A stretch of 64,000 nt of DNA, taken from NCBI GenBank assembly GCA_964543905.1, contig CAZIZO010000009.1, positions 62,001 to 126,000 on the forward strand, written 5' to 3'. Source of the DNA: GCA-016699835 sp964543905 (GTDB lineage: Bacteria > Planctomycetota > Phycisphaerae > Phycisphaerales > UBA1924). The notes under the pieces are model-generated. The model searched no databases. It worked only from the letters and a program-made list of their open reading frames with translations, and was not told the origin of the DNA. Position 1 is the first letter of the stretch. The number at the start of each line of letters is the position of its first letter. Shown piece after piece: positions 1-8,611 of this stretch. A program made the translations under genes and the position numbers.

Positions 1-2448
1 GCCGACCTCTCCCCCATCGGCGGTCCCGCCGCTCTCGCCCTGCTCGACGACGGTCAAAGCCCCGACCTCGTCGCCGGCGACGGCATCTTCTCCACCTCCG
101 CCACCCCCTCCTTCGGAACCGTCCGAGGCCTTGTCTCCATCCCCTTCACCGTCGTCGTCTCGGGAAACCCCATTCCCACCTCCCTCTCCCTCAACATCGA
201 CGACGCAGGCGACTCGCTCGCCACCGCCCTCAGCATCACGGGGAACCCCGACGGCACCACACCCCTCCCTTCTATCTCCGGCGAACTCTTCCCCAACGAT
301 GCGGACATCTTCTACTTCCGCATCTCCGATCCCTCCTCCTTCTCCGCCACCACCCTCGGAGGTTCTTCCGCCAACACCCAACTCTTCCTCTTCAATCCAT
401 CCGGCGTCGGCATCGCCATGAACGACGATGACCCGCTCACCTCCTCCACACAGTCCAGCCTCTCTCCAACTTTTATCCCCGCTACCCCGGGCAACTACTA
501 CCTCGCCATCGCCCCCTTCGACAAAGACCCCCTCGACAAGGCCGGCATGGAACTCTGGAACGACACCCCCCTCGCCTCGGAACGCTCCCCCGACGGCCCG
601 GGCGCCCCAAACCCCCTCTCCTCCTGGTCCTCCACCCCCGCCTCCGGAAACGCCTACACCATCACCCTCTCCGGCGCTTCCGCCGTCCCCGGAAAGCCCG
701 CCCCCGTCCCCGCATGCCTCGCCGGCTGGTTCGCCTTCGACGACGGCGCCTGCGACAACATGGGCGGAAAGGAACAAACCTCCAACTACGCCGCCGGGGG
801 AGGGTCCAATGGCACCTACGGCCCGCCCGGCAGCGGCCCCACCAACGCCCCAAACGCCTTCGCCGGCCCCGCCCTCTTCTTCGATGGCCTTGATGACTAC
901 ATCGACATTCCCAACTACCCCACCACCACCATCACCTCCGGCGTCAGTGGCTCCTTCAGCGCCATGGCCTGGATCAACCCCGCCGCCTCCGCCTCCACCG
1001 CCGGAAACATGACCATCCTCGACACCAAGGGCTCCGCCACCGTGGGCTATCGCTTCTTCCTCCGTCCCGCCTCCGGACTCTGCGGCAGCGCCGCGTGGGA
1101 ACTCGCCCTCGAACTCGCCCTGGGCGGCTCGTCCTCCACCATCGCCTCCGGCATCTGCATCGGCAAATCCAACTGGTCCAACGTCTGTGTCACCGCCTCC
1201 TGGGGGAGCGCCGCCAGCGTCACCCCCATCATCCGCTTCTACACCTCCAGAAACGCCGCAGGTCTCAGCCAAAAGACCACCCCCTCCACCACCTCCATGC
1301 CCAACCTCCCGGGCAACAACGCCTCGGTCGTCATGCGCCTCGGCGCCCGGGCCGGCGCCTCGCCCAGCGACTATTTCCATGGCCTCATGGACGAGGTCAT
1401 GCTCTTCAAATGCGCCATCTCCGATTCCGTCATCGCCGGCATCCACGCCGCCGGCGCCGCGGGCGTCTCCAAGGCCGAAATCCAGGCCCCTTGGGAGTTC
1501 GCCAGCCAGAACGAATCCCTCATCAACATCCCCATCACCCTTTTCAACACCTCCACGCAGACCAAGGTCTTCGACCTCTTCTACGTCGCCACGCCCCGCG
1601 AGGGGCCCGAGCGCCTCTGCAACGTGGAAGGCTTCCACCCCGCCCAGATCATCCCCCCCGTGGTCTCCATGCCTCCGCGATCCAGCCAGATCGTCTGGCT
1701 CCACCTCGCCCCCGATTTCCGCTTCGATGGGCACGCCTGCTACTCCATCCTCGCGATCGACCGCCAGACCGGGCAAACCTTCTCCGACACCGGCACCGTC
1801 GTCGACAACCTCCATTGGTGGGCCTCCATCCCGCCCACCACCGACCCCCTCATCCGCATCGTCCCTGTCGGCGGAACCATCGACTTCCCCTTCATCCTGC
1901 GAAACACCGGACCAATCCCTCGAACCATCCAGTACAAAGTCCACGCCCTCGATGCCGACACCTGGTCCATGAACTCTCCCATCCGCATCCAGATCCCAGG
2001 AAGCCCCGCGGGGAACCCCGTCTTCGGCAGCGCCCTCGTCGCGCCCGAGTCCCAAATCGTCATCCCCGTCACCGCCACCCTCCTCAACCAGCCCGGCGTC
2101 GCCCTCACCCACGAGATCGCCCTCTTTGCCGATGTCAACGCCGACAACACCATCGCCTTCGAGGAAGACCTCGCCTCCATGGCCGTCCGCGCCTCCTCCC
2201 TCCCGCTCGACCCTTGCGTCTACGGCGGGCACAGTTGCGCTTGCGTCGCCGACTTCGACGATGGCTCCGGAGGCGGCTTCCCCGACTGCGGTGTCACCAT
2301 CGACGACCTCCTCTACTACCTCCTCATCTTCGAGAACGGCGTCGTCTTCGCCGACATCGATGACGGCACCGGCTCCGGCGAGCCCGACGGCGGCGTCACC
2401 ATCGACGACCTCCTCTACTTCCTCGTCCGCTTCGAGCAAGGCTGCTAG
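1..2448 (+). CDS. Secreted PPC/LamG-domain protein with GC-type dockerin, 5' truncated by window edge
   Basis: The frame is open from the first base, so only the last 815 residues are present and the start lies outside the window. Residues ~65-210 look like a pre-peptidase C-terminal-like beta-sandwich (N-D-A-D-I-F-Y-F-R-I near 99). Residues ~240-480 look like a laminin-G/concanavalin-like domain (ALFFDGLDDYI, later MDEVMLF). A ~230-residue beta-rich region of unknown family follows, then a ~70-residue GC-type dockerin whose two acidic loops end in Gly-Cys-stop. The first dockerin loop carries an extra Cys (F-P-D-C-G). The LamG plus beta-rich region plus dockerin order resembles the protein at 56159-59224, so the two are probably paralogues. 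The coding strand is strikingly C-rich (mostly CTC, GTC, ACC codons). The product is presumably extracellular; its ligand is unknown. Confidence 0.85.
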   Translation, partial: ADLSPIGGPAALALLDDGQSPDLVAGDGIFSTSATPSFGTVRGLVSIPFTVVVSGNPIPTSLSLNIDDAGDSLATALSITGNPDGTTPLPSISGELFPNDADIFYFRISDPSSFSATTLGGSSANTQLFLFNPSGVGIAMNDDDPLTSSTQSSLSPTFIPATPGNYYLAIAPFDKDPLDKAGMELWNDTPLASERSPDGPGAPNPLSSWSSTPASGNAYTITLSGASAVPGKPAPVPACLAGWFAFDDGACDNMGGKEQTSNYAAGGGSNGTYGPPGSGPTNAPNAFAGPALFFDGLDDYIDIPNYPTTTITSGVSGSFSAMAWINPAASASTAGNMTILDTKGSATVGYRFFLRPASGLCGSAAWELALELALGGSSSTIASGICIGKSNWSNVCVTASWGSAASVTPIIRFYTSRNAAGLSQKTTPSTTSMPNLPGNNASVVMRLGARAGASPSDYFHGLMDEVMLFKCAISDSVIAGIHAAGAAGVSKAEIQAPWEFASQNESLINIPITLFNTSTQTKVFDLFYVATPREGPERLCNVEGFHPAQIIPPVVSMPPRSSQIVWLHLAPDFRFDGHACYSILAIDRQTGQTFSDTGTVVDNLHWWASIPPTTDPLIRIVPVGGTIDFPFILRNTGPIPRTIQYKVHALDADTWSMNSPIRIQIPGSPAGNPVFGSALVAPESQIVIPVTATLLNQPGVALTHEIALFADVNADNTIAFEEDLASMAVRASSLPLDPCVYGGHSCACVADFDDGSGGGFPDCGVTIDDLLYYLLIFENGVVFADIDDGTGSGEPDGGVTIDDLLYFLVRFEQGC

Positions 2449-2650
2449 CCTCGCCAACGTCCGAGATTCCCCAACGTCCCAACATCCCGTGAACTCGGGC
2501 AACTCGTGTCGCTTGAGATCGCTGTTCTCGTCGCCGTTCACGCCGATTTCATGCCCACTTCTCGTTTCTGATATAGAATTGACCTCAACGAGATCGCGTG
2601 CACGTCCACGCGCCGCCATCACGCGTGGCATCGTTCCGAGGAGAGAAGAA

Positions 2651-3418
2651 ATGCAGAACTTGTCCCGCACCACGTTGTCGTCCATCGCGCTCGCGGCGAC
2701 GGCGCTCGCGTGCGCCGCCCCGGCGCGCGCCGACACCGCGTCCCTTGGCGCTTCCAAAGACAACACCCTCTACGAAACGCCCACCGGCTCCACCAGCAAC
2801 GGCGCGGGCAACTTCCTCTTTGCGGGTCGAAACTCCACCCCCACCAACAGCATCCGCCGCGGGCTGCTCGCCTTTGATCTCTCGTCCATCCCCGCGGGCT
2901 CCACCATCCATGCCGTGACCCTCACCCTGCATCAAGACTCTCCGCACCTGACTCCCGAATCCATTTCCATCCATCGTCTCCTCGAAGGATGGGGTGAAGG
3001 CACCAGTTCAGGCCTCGGCAGCGGTGGACCCGCCACTCCGGGCGATGCCACCTGGCTCCACCGCGCGTTCAACACCCAGTTCTGGTCCACGCCCGGCGGT
3101 ACCTTCGCTCCCGCCCCCTCGGCCACCACCTCCGTCGGGGGCAACGGCTTCTACACCTGGTCCAGCCCTGCCTTGATCGCCGATGTCCAAGCCTTCGTGA
3201 ACAACCCCAGCGGAAACTACGGTTGGATCATCCTCGGCAACGAAGGTGCCGCGAGTTCCGCAAAGCGATTTCACACACGCGAAGAAACTGAGGCGTCGTT
3301 CCGACCGAACCTGACTATTGATTACACGCCTGTCCCCACACCAGGGGTGGTCGCTCTGGGGCTGGCGTGCGCAGGGGGTGTTTCTGTTCGTCGGGCCCGT
3401 GGTAAGGTCCGGCTCTAG
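2651..3418 (+). CDS. DNRLRE-type exported protein with PEP-CTERM-like tail
   Basis: This 255-residue protein starts at the ATG preceded by GAGGAGAGAAGAA, a clear Shine-Dalgarno; the frame runs open further upstream but without a comparable site. It has a Sec signal peptide (ends near A-P-A-R-A at ~27). A single module of the DNRLRE kind follows (A-S-K-D-N-T-L-Y, later R-R-G-L-L-A-F-D-L-S-S-I-P-A-G-S). The C-terminus is V-P-T-P-G, a hydrophobic stretch and R-R-A-R-G-K-V-R, which fits a PEP-CTERM-type sorting signal in its VPTPG variant. The module is clearly homologous to the N-terminus of the next gene, 12 nt downstream, so this is a tandem duplication whose copies carry different C-terminal sorting tails. 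DNRLRE modules are common in extracellular bacterial proteins; no catalytic motif is visible. Confidence 0.8.
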   Translation: MQNLSRTTLSSIALAATALACAAPARADTASLGASKDNTLYETPTGSTSNGAGNFLFAGRNSTPTNSIRRGLLAFDLSSIPAGSTIHAVTLTLHQDSPHLTPESISIHRLLEGWGEGTSSGLGSGGPATPGDATWLHRAFNTQFWSTPGGTFAPAPSATTSVGGNGFYTWSSPALIADVQAFVNNPSGNYGWIILGNEGAASSAKRFHTREETEASFRPNLTIDYTPVPTPGVVALGLACAGGVSVRRARGKVRL

Positions 3419-3430
3419 TGAGGTGTTCTG

Positions 3431-6079
3431 ATGCGTCGGAAAAACCCGGTTCGTCCCCTGACCCGCTTCCTCCGCGGCTGGGCTGTTCTTCTCGCCTCTC
3501 TCGCGGCCGCGGGCTCGGTCTTCGCGCAGCCCGCCTCCGTCACCCTCCCCGCTTCCAAGGACAACACCCTCTACGACGAGATCGACGGCCTCATCAGCAA
3601 CGGCAAGGGCCAGCACTTCTTCGTCGGGACCAATAACTCCGGCAACATCCGCCGCGGCGTTATCGCCTTCGACACGTCCATCATTCCCCCGGGCTCGACC
3701 GTCACCGCCGCCACGCTCCGTTTGAGCATGTCTCGAACCAGAGCCGGCAACCAGCAGGTCACCCTCCACCGCCTGACCACCGATTGGGGTGAGGGCGATT
3801 CCCGAGGTTTCGGCGAAGAGGGCGCGGGCAACGCCTCGGAACCGGGCGACGCCACGTGGATCCACCGCTTCTTCAACAACGTCTTCTGGACCACGCGCGG
3901 AGGGGACTTCGTCGCGACCCCCAGCGCCACCACCACCGTCGGGGGCACCGGCTTCTACAACTGGTCCGGGGCGGGCGTCGTCGCCAACGTTCAGGCCTGG
4001 GTCAACGACCCGTCCTCCAACTTCGGCTGGCTCCTCAAGACCAACGAACTCTCCAACCCCACGGCCAAGCGGTTCGATACACGCCAGAACCTCCTGTCCA
4101 ACCTTCAGCCGTCCCTCTCGGTGACCTACACGCCCCCTCCGACTGCCGGTGCCTGCTGCCTCCTCACCGGCGCCTGCGTCGTCACCACGAGCGAACTCTG
4201 CGCCGCACGGGGCGGGTCGTTCCGCGGCGCCGGCACCACCTGCACCCCCAACCCCTGCGCCCAGCCTACGGGCGCGTGCTGCCTTCCCAGCGGCCTCTGC
4301 ACCGTCGTGACGCAGCCCCAATGCCTCGCCCAGTCCGGCGTCTACCAGGGCGACAGCGTCCCGTGTTCGGGTGTCTCTTGCCCGATCATCCTCACGCCCT
4401 TTGTCGATCCCCTGCCCATCCCGGGCGTGATGCAACCCACCACCGGCACGCCGGGCGACACCGCCCACTACGACATCGCCATCCGCGAGGTCTGGCAGCG
4501 ATTCCACCGCGACCTTCCCGTCTCCCGCGTCTGGGGCTATCAGGGCACCTACCCCGCGAACACCATCGAGGCACGACGCGGGCGACCCGTCACCGTGACC
4601 TGGACCAACGACATCCGCGACGAGTTGGGCGACATCCGCACCACCCACTTCCTCAACGTCGATACCTGCCTCCACGGGCCCGACATGTTCGGCGACGCCC
4701 CGCTCACCGTCACCCATCTCCACGGCGGCGTGGTCTCGCCCGGGAGCGACGGCCCGCCCGAGGAGGGCTTCCCACCCGGCGAATCCTCCCCGCTCTACAC
4801 CTACCCCAACACCCAGCGCGCCGGCACGCTCTGGTTCCACGACCACGCCCTCGGCCTCACCCGCCTGAACGTCTACATGGGCCTCGCCGGGTTCTATCTC
4901 CTCCGAGACGACCAGGAACTCGCGCTCAACCTCCCGCGTGGACAATACGAGATTCCTCTCGCCATCCAGGACCGCTCCTTCAAGCCCGACGGCTCGCTCT
5001 CCTACCCCGACATGTGGCATGAACACTTCTTCGGCGAGTTCGTCGTCGTCAATGGCAAGGTCTGGCCCTTCCTGGAAGTCGACCAGGGCAAGTACCGCTT
5101 CCGCCTGCTCAACGGCAGCGGCAGCCGCGCGTACACCTTGTCCCTCTCGACGGGCGCCCCCTTCTGGCAGATCGGGACCGACCTGGGGTTGCTCCCCGCG
5201 CCGGTCGCCCGCTTTGAGATCACGCTCCTCCCGGGCGAACGGGCCGACGTCATCATGGACTTCGCCTCGCTCCCCGCGGGGACGGAGGTCATCCTCAACA
5301 ACTCCGCGCCGGCCCCGTACCCGGGCAACCCGGGGGTGGGGGTCATTCCCAACGTGATGAAGTTCATCGTGCGCGGGCAGGCCGGGTTCACCGCGCCGCT
5401 GCCCACGACGCTGGTGCCCGTGCCGCGCATCCCGGAGGCCCACGCCTCGCGCACGCGCGACTTCGTGCTCCAGATGACGCCCATGCAGACCAACTGCGGG
5501 CCGATGAACATGTGGACCATCAACGGGCTGGGGTGGGACGACATCACCGAGTATCCGCGTGCGGATTCCATCGAAATCTGGCGCTGGATCAACCGCTCGG
5601 GATTCTCGCACCCCATGCACATGCACCTGGTCTCGTTCCAGGTCCTGGATCGCCAGGATTTCGCGATCGTCAACAACCAGATCGTGCCGGTGGGCCCTCG
5701 CATCCCGCCCCTGCCCAATGAGGCTGGGTGGAAGGACACCGTGCACGCCACGCCCAACCAGATCACCCGCGTCATCACGCGCTTCGAGGGTGGATTCACC
5801 GGCACGTATCCCTACCACTGCCACATCCTGGAACACGAGGACAACGAGATGATGCGCCAGTTCACCGTCGTCTGCCCCGCCGACTACGACGACGGCAGCG
5901 GGCTGGGCGTCCCCGACGGGGGGATCACGATCGACGACCTGCTGTACTACCTCGACGTCTATTCGCAGGGGGCGATCGCCGCCGACCTCGACGACGGGAG
6001 CGGCACGGGCCTGCCCGACGGCGGCGTCACGATCGACGACCTGCTGTACTACCTCGTGCGCTACGCGGGCGGGTGCTGA
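3431..6079 (+). CDS. Secreted multicopper oxidase fused to DNRLRE module, Cys-rich repeats and GC-type dockerin
   Basis: The protein has 882 residues with a signal peptide to ~33 (A-G-S-V-F-A-Q). Residues ~35-235 are a DNRLRE-type module like the preceding gene. Residues ~238-318 hold two Cys-rich repeats (T-G-A-C-C-L-x-x-G-x-C). Residues ~320-860 are a CotA/bilirubin-oxidase-like multicopper oxidase. All four copper-binding segments are visible: HLHGG (429-433), WFHDH (468-472), HPMHMH (727-732) and HCHILEH followed by D-N-E-M-M (796-808). The T1 Cys is C797 and the likely axial ligand M807 or M808. A complete GC-type dockerin ends the chain. Family knowledge predicts one-electron oxidation of phenols or metals coupled to O2 reduction outside the cytoplasm. 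The start is the ATG after TGAGGTG, 12 nt past the previous stop, so co-transcription is likely. Leu and Val codons drift from CTC/GTC to CTG/GTG after ~5200. Confidence 0.9.
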   Translation: MRRKNPVRPLTRFLRGWAVLLASLAAAGSVFAQPASVTLPASKDNTLYDEIDGLISNGKGQHFFVGTNNSGNIRRGVIAFDTSIIPPGSTVTAATLRLSMSRTRAGNQQVTLHRLTTDWGEGDSRGFGEEGAGNASEPGDATWIHRFFNNVFWTTRGGDFVATPSATTTVGGTGFYNWSGAGVVANVQAWVNDPSSNFGWLLKTNELSNPTAKRFDTRQNLLSNLQPSLSVTYTPPPTAGACCLLTGACVVTTSELCAARGGSFRGAGTTCTPNPCAQPTGACCLPSGLCTVVTQPQCLAQSGVYQGDSVPCSGVSCPIILTPFVDPLPIPGVMQPTTGTPGDTAHYDIAIREVWQRFHRDLPVSRVWGYQGTYPANTIEARRGRPVTVTWTNDIRDELGDIRTTHFLNVDTCLHGPDMFGDAPLTVTHLHGGVVSPGSDGPPEEGFPPGESSPLYTYPNTQRAGTLWFHDHALGLTRLNVYMGLAGFYLLRDDQELALNLPRGQYEIPLAIQDRSFKPDGSLSYPDMWHEHFFGEFVVVNGKVWPFLEVDQGKYRFRLLNGSGSRAYTLSLSTGAPFWQIGTDLGLLPAPVARFEITLLPGERADVIMDFASLPAGTEVILNNSAPAPYPGNPGVGVIPNVMKFIVRGQAGFTAPLPTTLVPVPRIPEAHASRTRDFVLQMTPMQTNCGPMNMWTINGLGWDDITEYPRADSIEIWRWINRSGFSHPMHMHLVSFQVLDRQDFAIVNNQIVPVGPRIPPLPNEAGWKDTVHATPNQITRVITRFEGGFTGTYPYHCHILEHEDNEMMRQFTVVCPADYDDGSGLGVPDGGITIDDLLYYLDVYSQGAIAADLDDGSGTGLPDGGVTIDDLLYYLVRYAGGC

Positions 6080-6082
6080 GCC

Positions 6083-7348
6083 TCACGTCGGCGCGATCAC
6101 GCCCCCGAGACGATCCACGCGGGTACGGAGGCTGTCCAGCACGTTCATGAAGTTGATGTAGGAGTCGTAGGGGGATTCGTACGGGCTGAAGTACTGGTGC
6201 ACATCGCCGTCGGCGAACCACTTGGTGCTCATGTAATACGCATGGTCGCTGGTGGTCAGGCGACGCCAGTCGAGGAGGATCGCGCGGGCGATCGCCTCGG
6301 CCTGACCTCCCGCGCGCAAGACCAGGTGCTTGATGGGCTTCTCGAGGGCGAAGAGTTCGGCGAGCGCATTCTGCTGCATCGCGTTGCCGCACCAGGCCGA
6401 GGTGTCCCGCTCGGTATCGGCCCACGAGGTCGGGTTGGGGACGTCGAGCACGGCCCGGGTCTGGTGCTCGCGGGCCACCTCGCTGGGGGTGAGGAATCGC
6501 GTGCCGCGCTGGGCGAGGACGGCGCTCGGCAGGCCGGCGAGGAACTCGAAGATGCCCGTGTCGGACCACTGGTGCTCGCCGAAGGTCTCGAAGTCCATGA
6601 ACAGGTTGACGACCTCGTCGGCCTTCTCGCGGGCGATCGCCTGGGCGAAGCCCTTGGGCGTGAGGGGCCAGCCCTCCCAGGCCCGATTCGAAAAGCGGAA
6701 GGCGATGTCGTCGCTGAGGCGGTAGTTCTTGGTCAGGAGCGCGAAGGGGCGTCCGTCGCGCCCGCGCACGTCGCCCGGTGGGCGATAGACCCACCCGGCC
6801 GATCGTCGTGCCAGTTCTCTCACCGTGCCCTCGCAGAGCATCGCGTTGAACATTCCCTTGCCCGAGGCGTCCTGGAGGGCGGCGACCTGGCCGGCGATCG
6901 CGTTGCTGTAGAGCAGTTCGGTGTTGCGGAAGACGGTGGGGGTGTGCCCGAAGACGGCATGGACCTTGCGGACGTGCAGGCGCACCTGATCCTCGAACTC
7001 GGCGGGCGAGTAGAGGCTGGCCAGGGAGTGGTGGTACGTTTCGCCCAGGAGTTCGACGTGCCCGGTCGCCACGAGGGCGCGGAAACTCTCGAGCGCGTCT
7101 GGGGCGAAGGACTCCATCTGCTCCAGGGCCGTGCCCGAGAGGGAGAAGGCGATGCGGAACGCGCCGGCGTGACGGCGAACCTGCTCGAGGAGGACACGCG
7201 TCGCGGGGCGGTAGCACTTCTCGGCCACCTTTCGCATGATCTCGGCGTTCTTCGCGTCGTCGAAGTAGCGCTCGTCGGTGTCAAAGACGCTGTACCGGCG
7301 CAACCGGTGCGGCTGATGGACCTGGAAGTAGAAGCAGACGGCGGGCAT
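6083..7348 (-). CDS. Glycoside hydrolase family 57 (alpha-amylase / glucanotransferase type)
   Basis: This 421-residue protein is about the size of short GH57 enzymes. All five conserved GH57 regions can be read: VHQPH (10-14), GETYHHSL (102-109), FRNTEL (140-145, putative nucleophile E144), MDFETFGEH (251-259, putative acid D252) and D-H-A-Y-Y-M-S-T-K-W in the last quarter. The family acts on alpha-glucans such as starch or glycogen with retention; no signal peptide is visible, so a cytoplasmic role in glycogen or maltodextrin turnover is likely. Exact specificity cannot be told from sequence alone. The stop lies 3 nt from the convergent copper oxidase gene. No Shine-Dalgarno precedes the ATG; a TACGCT hexamer lies 11 nt upstream instead. 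Confidence 0.88.
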   Translation of the reverse strand: MPAVCFYFQVHQPHRLRRYSVFDTDERYFDDAKNAEIMRKVAEKCYRPATRVLLEQVRRHAGAFRIAFSLSGTALEQMESFAPDALESFRALVATGHVELLGETYHHSLASLYSPAEFEDQVRLHVRKVHAVFGHTPTVFRNTELLYSNAIAGQVAALQDASGKGMFNAMLCEGTVRELARRSAGWVYRPPGDVRGRDGRPFALLTKNYRLSDDIAFRFSNRAWEGWPLTPKGFAQAIAREKADEVVNLFMDFETFGEHQWSDTGIFEFLAGLPSAVLAQRGTRFLTPSEVAREHQTRAVLDVPNPTSWADTERDTSAWCGNAMQQNALAELFALEKPIKHLVLRAGGQAEAIARAILLDWRRLTTSDHAYYMSTKWFADGDVHQYFSPYESPYDSYINFMNVLDSLRTRVDRLGGVIAPT

Positions 7349-7359
7349 CGTAAGGCCAG

Positions 7360-7365
7360 AGCGTA
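7360..7365 (-). promoter_or_regulatory. -10-like hexamer TACGCT, 11 nt before the GH57 start
   Basis: No Shine-Dalgarno precedes this ATG. Part of the leaderless-start pattern described in the findings. Confidence 0.35.
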
Positions 7366-7423
7366 GCGGCGATGATCGGGCGCGAGCAGCGTGCCGTCCG
7401 CCTGAGGAGGGACGGGGCGTCGC

Positions 7424-8548
7424 CTAACTCTTGACGAGGCTGGTCGAGGCGATGGCGATGGGGGCGAGCACGAGCACGGGCACAAAGGCCGAGATCATGG
7501 GGGGCAGGGCGGGAATGGGCGTCATCGCGCCGAGCGTGCCGCCGACGAGGGTGGTGATCGCCACGGGCGAGCAGAGGAGCGCCTGGACGAGCATGTTGGA
7601 GGGCTCGCGCCGGAGGAAAAAGGGCGTGCAGATGACCAGCGCGAGGAGGTTGCACAGGACGAGCGAGGGACGGGACCAGCGGATCTGATCGAGGCGGTTG
7701 ATGCGGGACTGCTCGGCCCCTTGCGCGCGGTAACTTCGCATCATCTCGGTGAGCCGGCCCGTGCTGAGGTTTTGCACGTACGCCTCGAAACGGCGGAGGG
7801 TGAGGGTGTCGGGGTCCAGGTCGGTCTCGATCGCCTCTTGCGGGCGGGTCACGAGCGCGCCCTTTTCCCGAAAGTCCGCTCGGCCCTCGGTCAGACGCCA
7901 GGCGCCGTTCTCCCAGCGTGCGGACGTTGCCGTGATGCGTCGCGTGAGGAGCCCCTCGGCGTCGCGCTCCCAGACGTAGAGCCCGCGGAGTTCCTTCGTG
8001 TTGGGGTCGAAGTGGTCGGAATAAAAGACGCGACCCTTGGCGTCGGGAATGAGGCGGATCTGGAGGAGATCAATCTCGTGCTTTCCGGCATCGCCCTTGT
8101 CGCGCGTGAGGAGCGGGGCCAATCGCGGGATGACCAGTTCGCGGTCGAGCACCTGGAGGAAACAGAGGGCGGCGGCGACGACCAGGATGGGACGGGCGAC
8201 GTTCCAGAGGCTGATGCCGCCCGCGAGGCAGGCGACCAACTCCCGATGACGGGCCATCTGCGAGTGCGTGAAGCCCATCGCGCCCACAAGGACGAAGCCG
8301 AGGAGGTAGGAATAGAGCAGGAACGCACGGGGCCACCAAAGGTCGAACATGAGGTACGACATCAGGCCCAAGCGTCGCAGCAGGCCCCACACGCCCGGAA
8401 CCTTTCCCAACTGCTCGTTCGCGATCCGGGCAAACTCGTCAAAGTTGAGCGAGAAATCGATCACCAGCACGAACGCGAACAAGATCGCGAAGAGCACGAC
8501 CACGTTCACGAGGTACTGACGGGCGATGGTTCGAAAGAGAATCGACAT
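7424..8548 (-). CDS. LptF/LptG family lipopolysaccharide export permease
   Basis: The 374-residue protein begins M-S-I-L-F-R-T-I-A-R-Q-Y-L, the usual amphipathic N-terminus of the family; an in-frame ATG 11 codons upstream gives a less typical N-terminus. Membrane segments are seen at about 9-32, 55-75 and 90-110, with three more in the last 90 residues. The ~190-residue middle is soluble and would form the periplasmic beta-jellyroll. LptF and LptG form the membrane pair that, with LptB2, extracts LPS from the inner membrane. lptB lies two genes upstream on the same strand with a PAP2 gene between, so the three are probably one unit. Only one permease gene is present here, so the partner must be elsewhere or the protein works as a homodimer. 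I cannot decide between LptF and LptG. Confidence 0.82.
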   Translation of the reverse strand: MSILFRTIARQYLVNVVVLFAILFAFVLVIDFSLNFDEFARIANEQLGKVPGVWGLLRRLGLMSYLMFDLWWPRAFLLYSYLLGFVLVGAMGFTHSQMARHRELVACLAGGISLWNVARPILVVAAALCFLQVLDRELVIPRLAPLLTRDKGDAGKHEIDLLQIRLIPDAKGRVFYSDHFDPNTKELRGLYVWERDAEGLLTRRITATSARWENGAWRLTEGRADFREKGALVTRPQEAIETDLDPDTLTLRRFEAYVQNLSTGRLTEMMRSYRAQGAEQSRINRLDQIRWSRPSLVLCNLLALVICTPFFLRREPSNMLVQALLCSPVAITTLVGGTLGAMTPIPALPPMISAFVPVLVLAPIAIASTSLVKS

Positions 8549-8611
8549 GGGAAACCGAGGACCGTGCTCAAGACTCCGCAAGCAAGACGATGATCGAAGC
8601 GTCGGCGAAAA

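Noticed and set aside
3008..5836. A very long open frame on the minus strand opposite the copper oxidase gene
   Set aside because: Antisense to a gene with complete domains. Long antisense frames are expected in GC-rich DNA, and its composition (Gly, Arg, Asp, Val mixture) shows no domain.
7349..7423. Possible short gene between GH57 and the permease
   Set aside because: 75 nt only, no start signal or hydrophobic/basic pattern.
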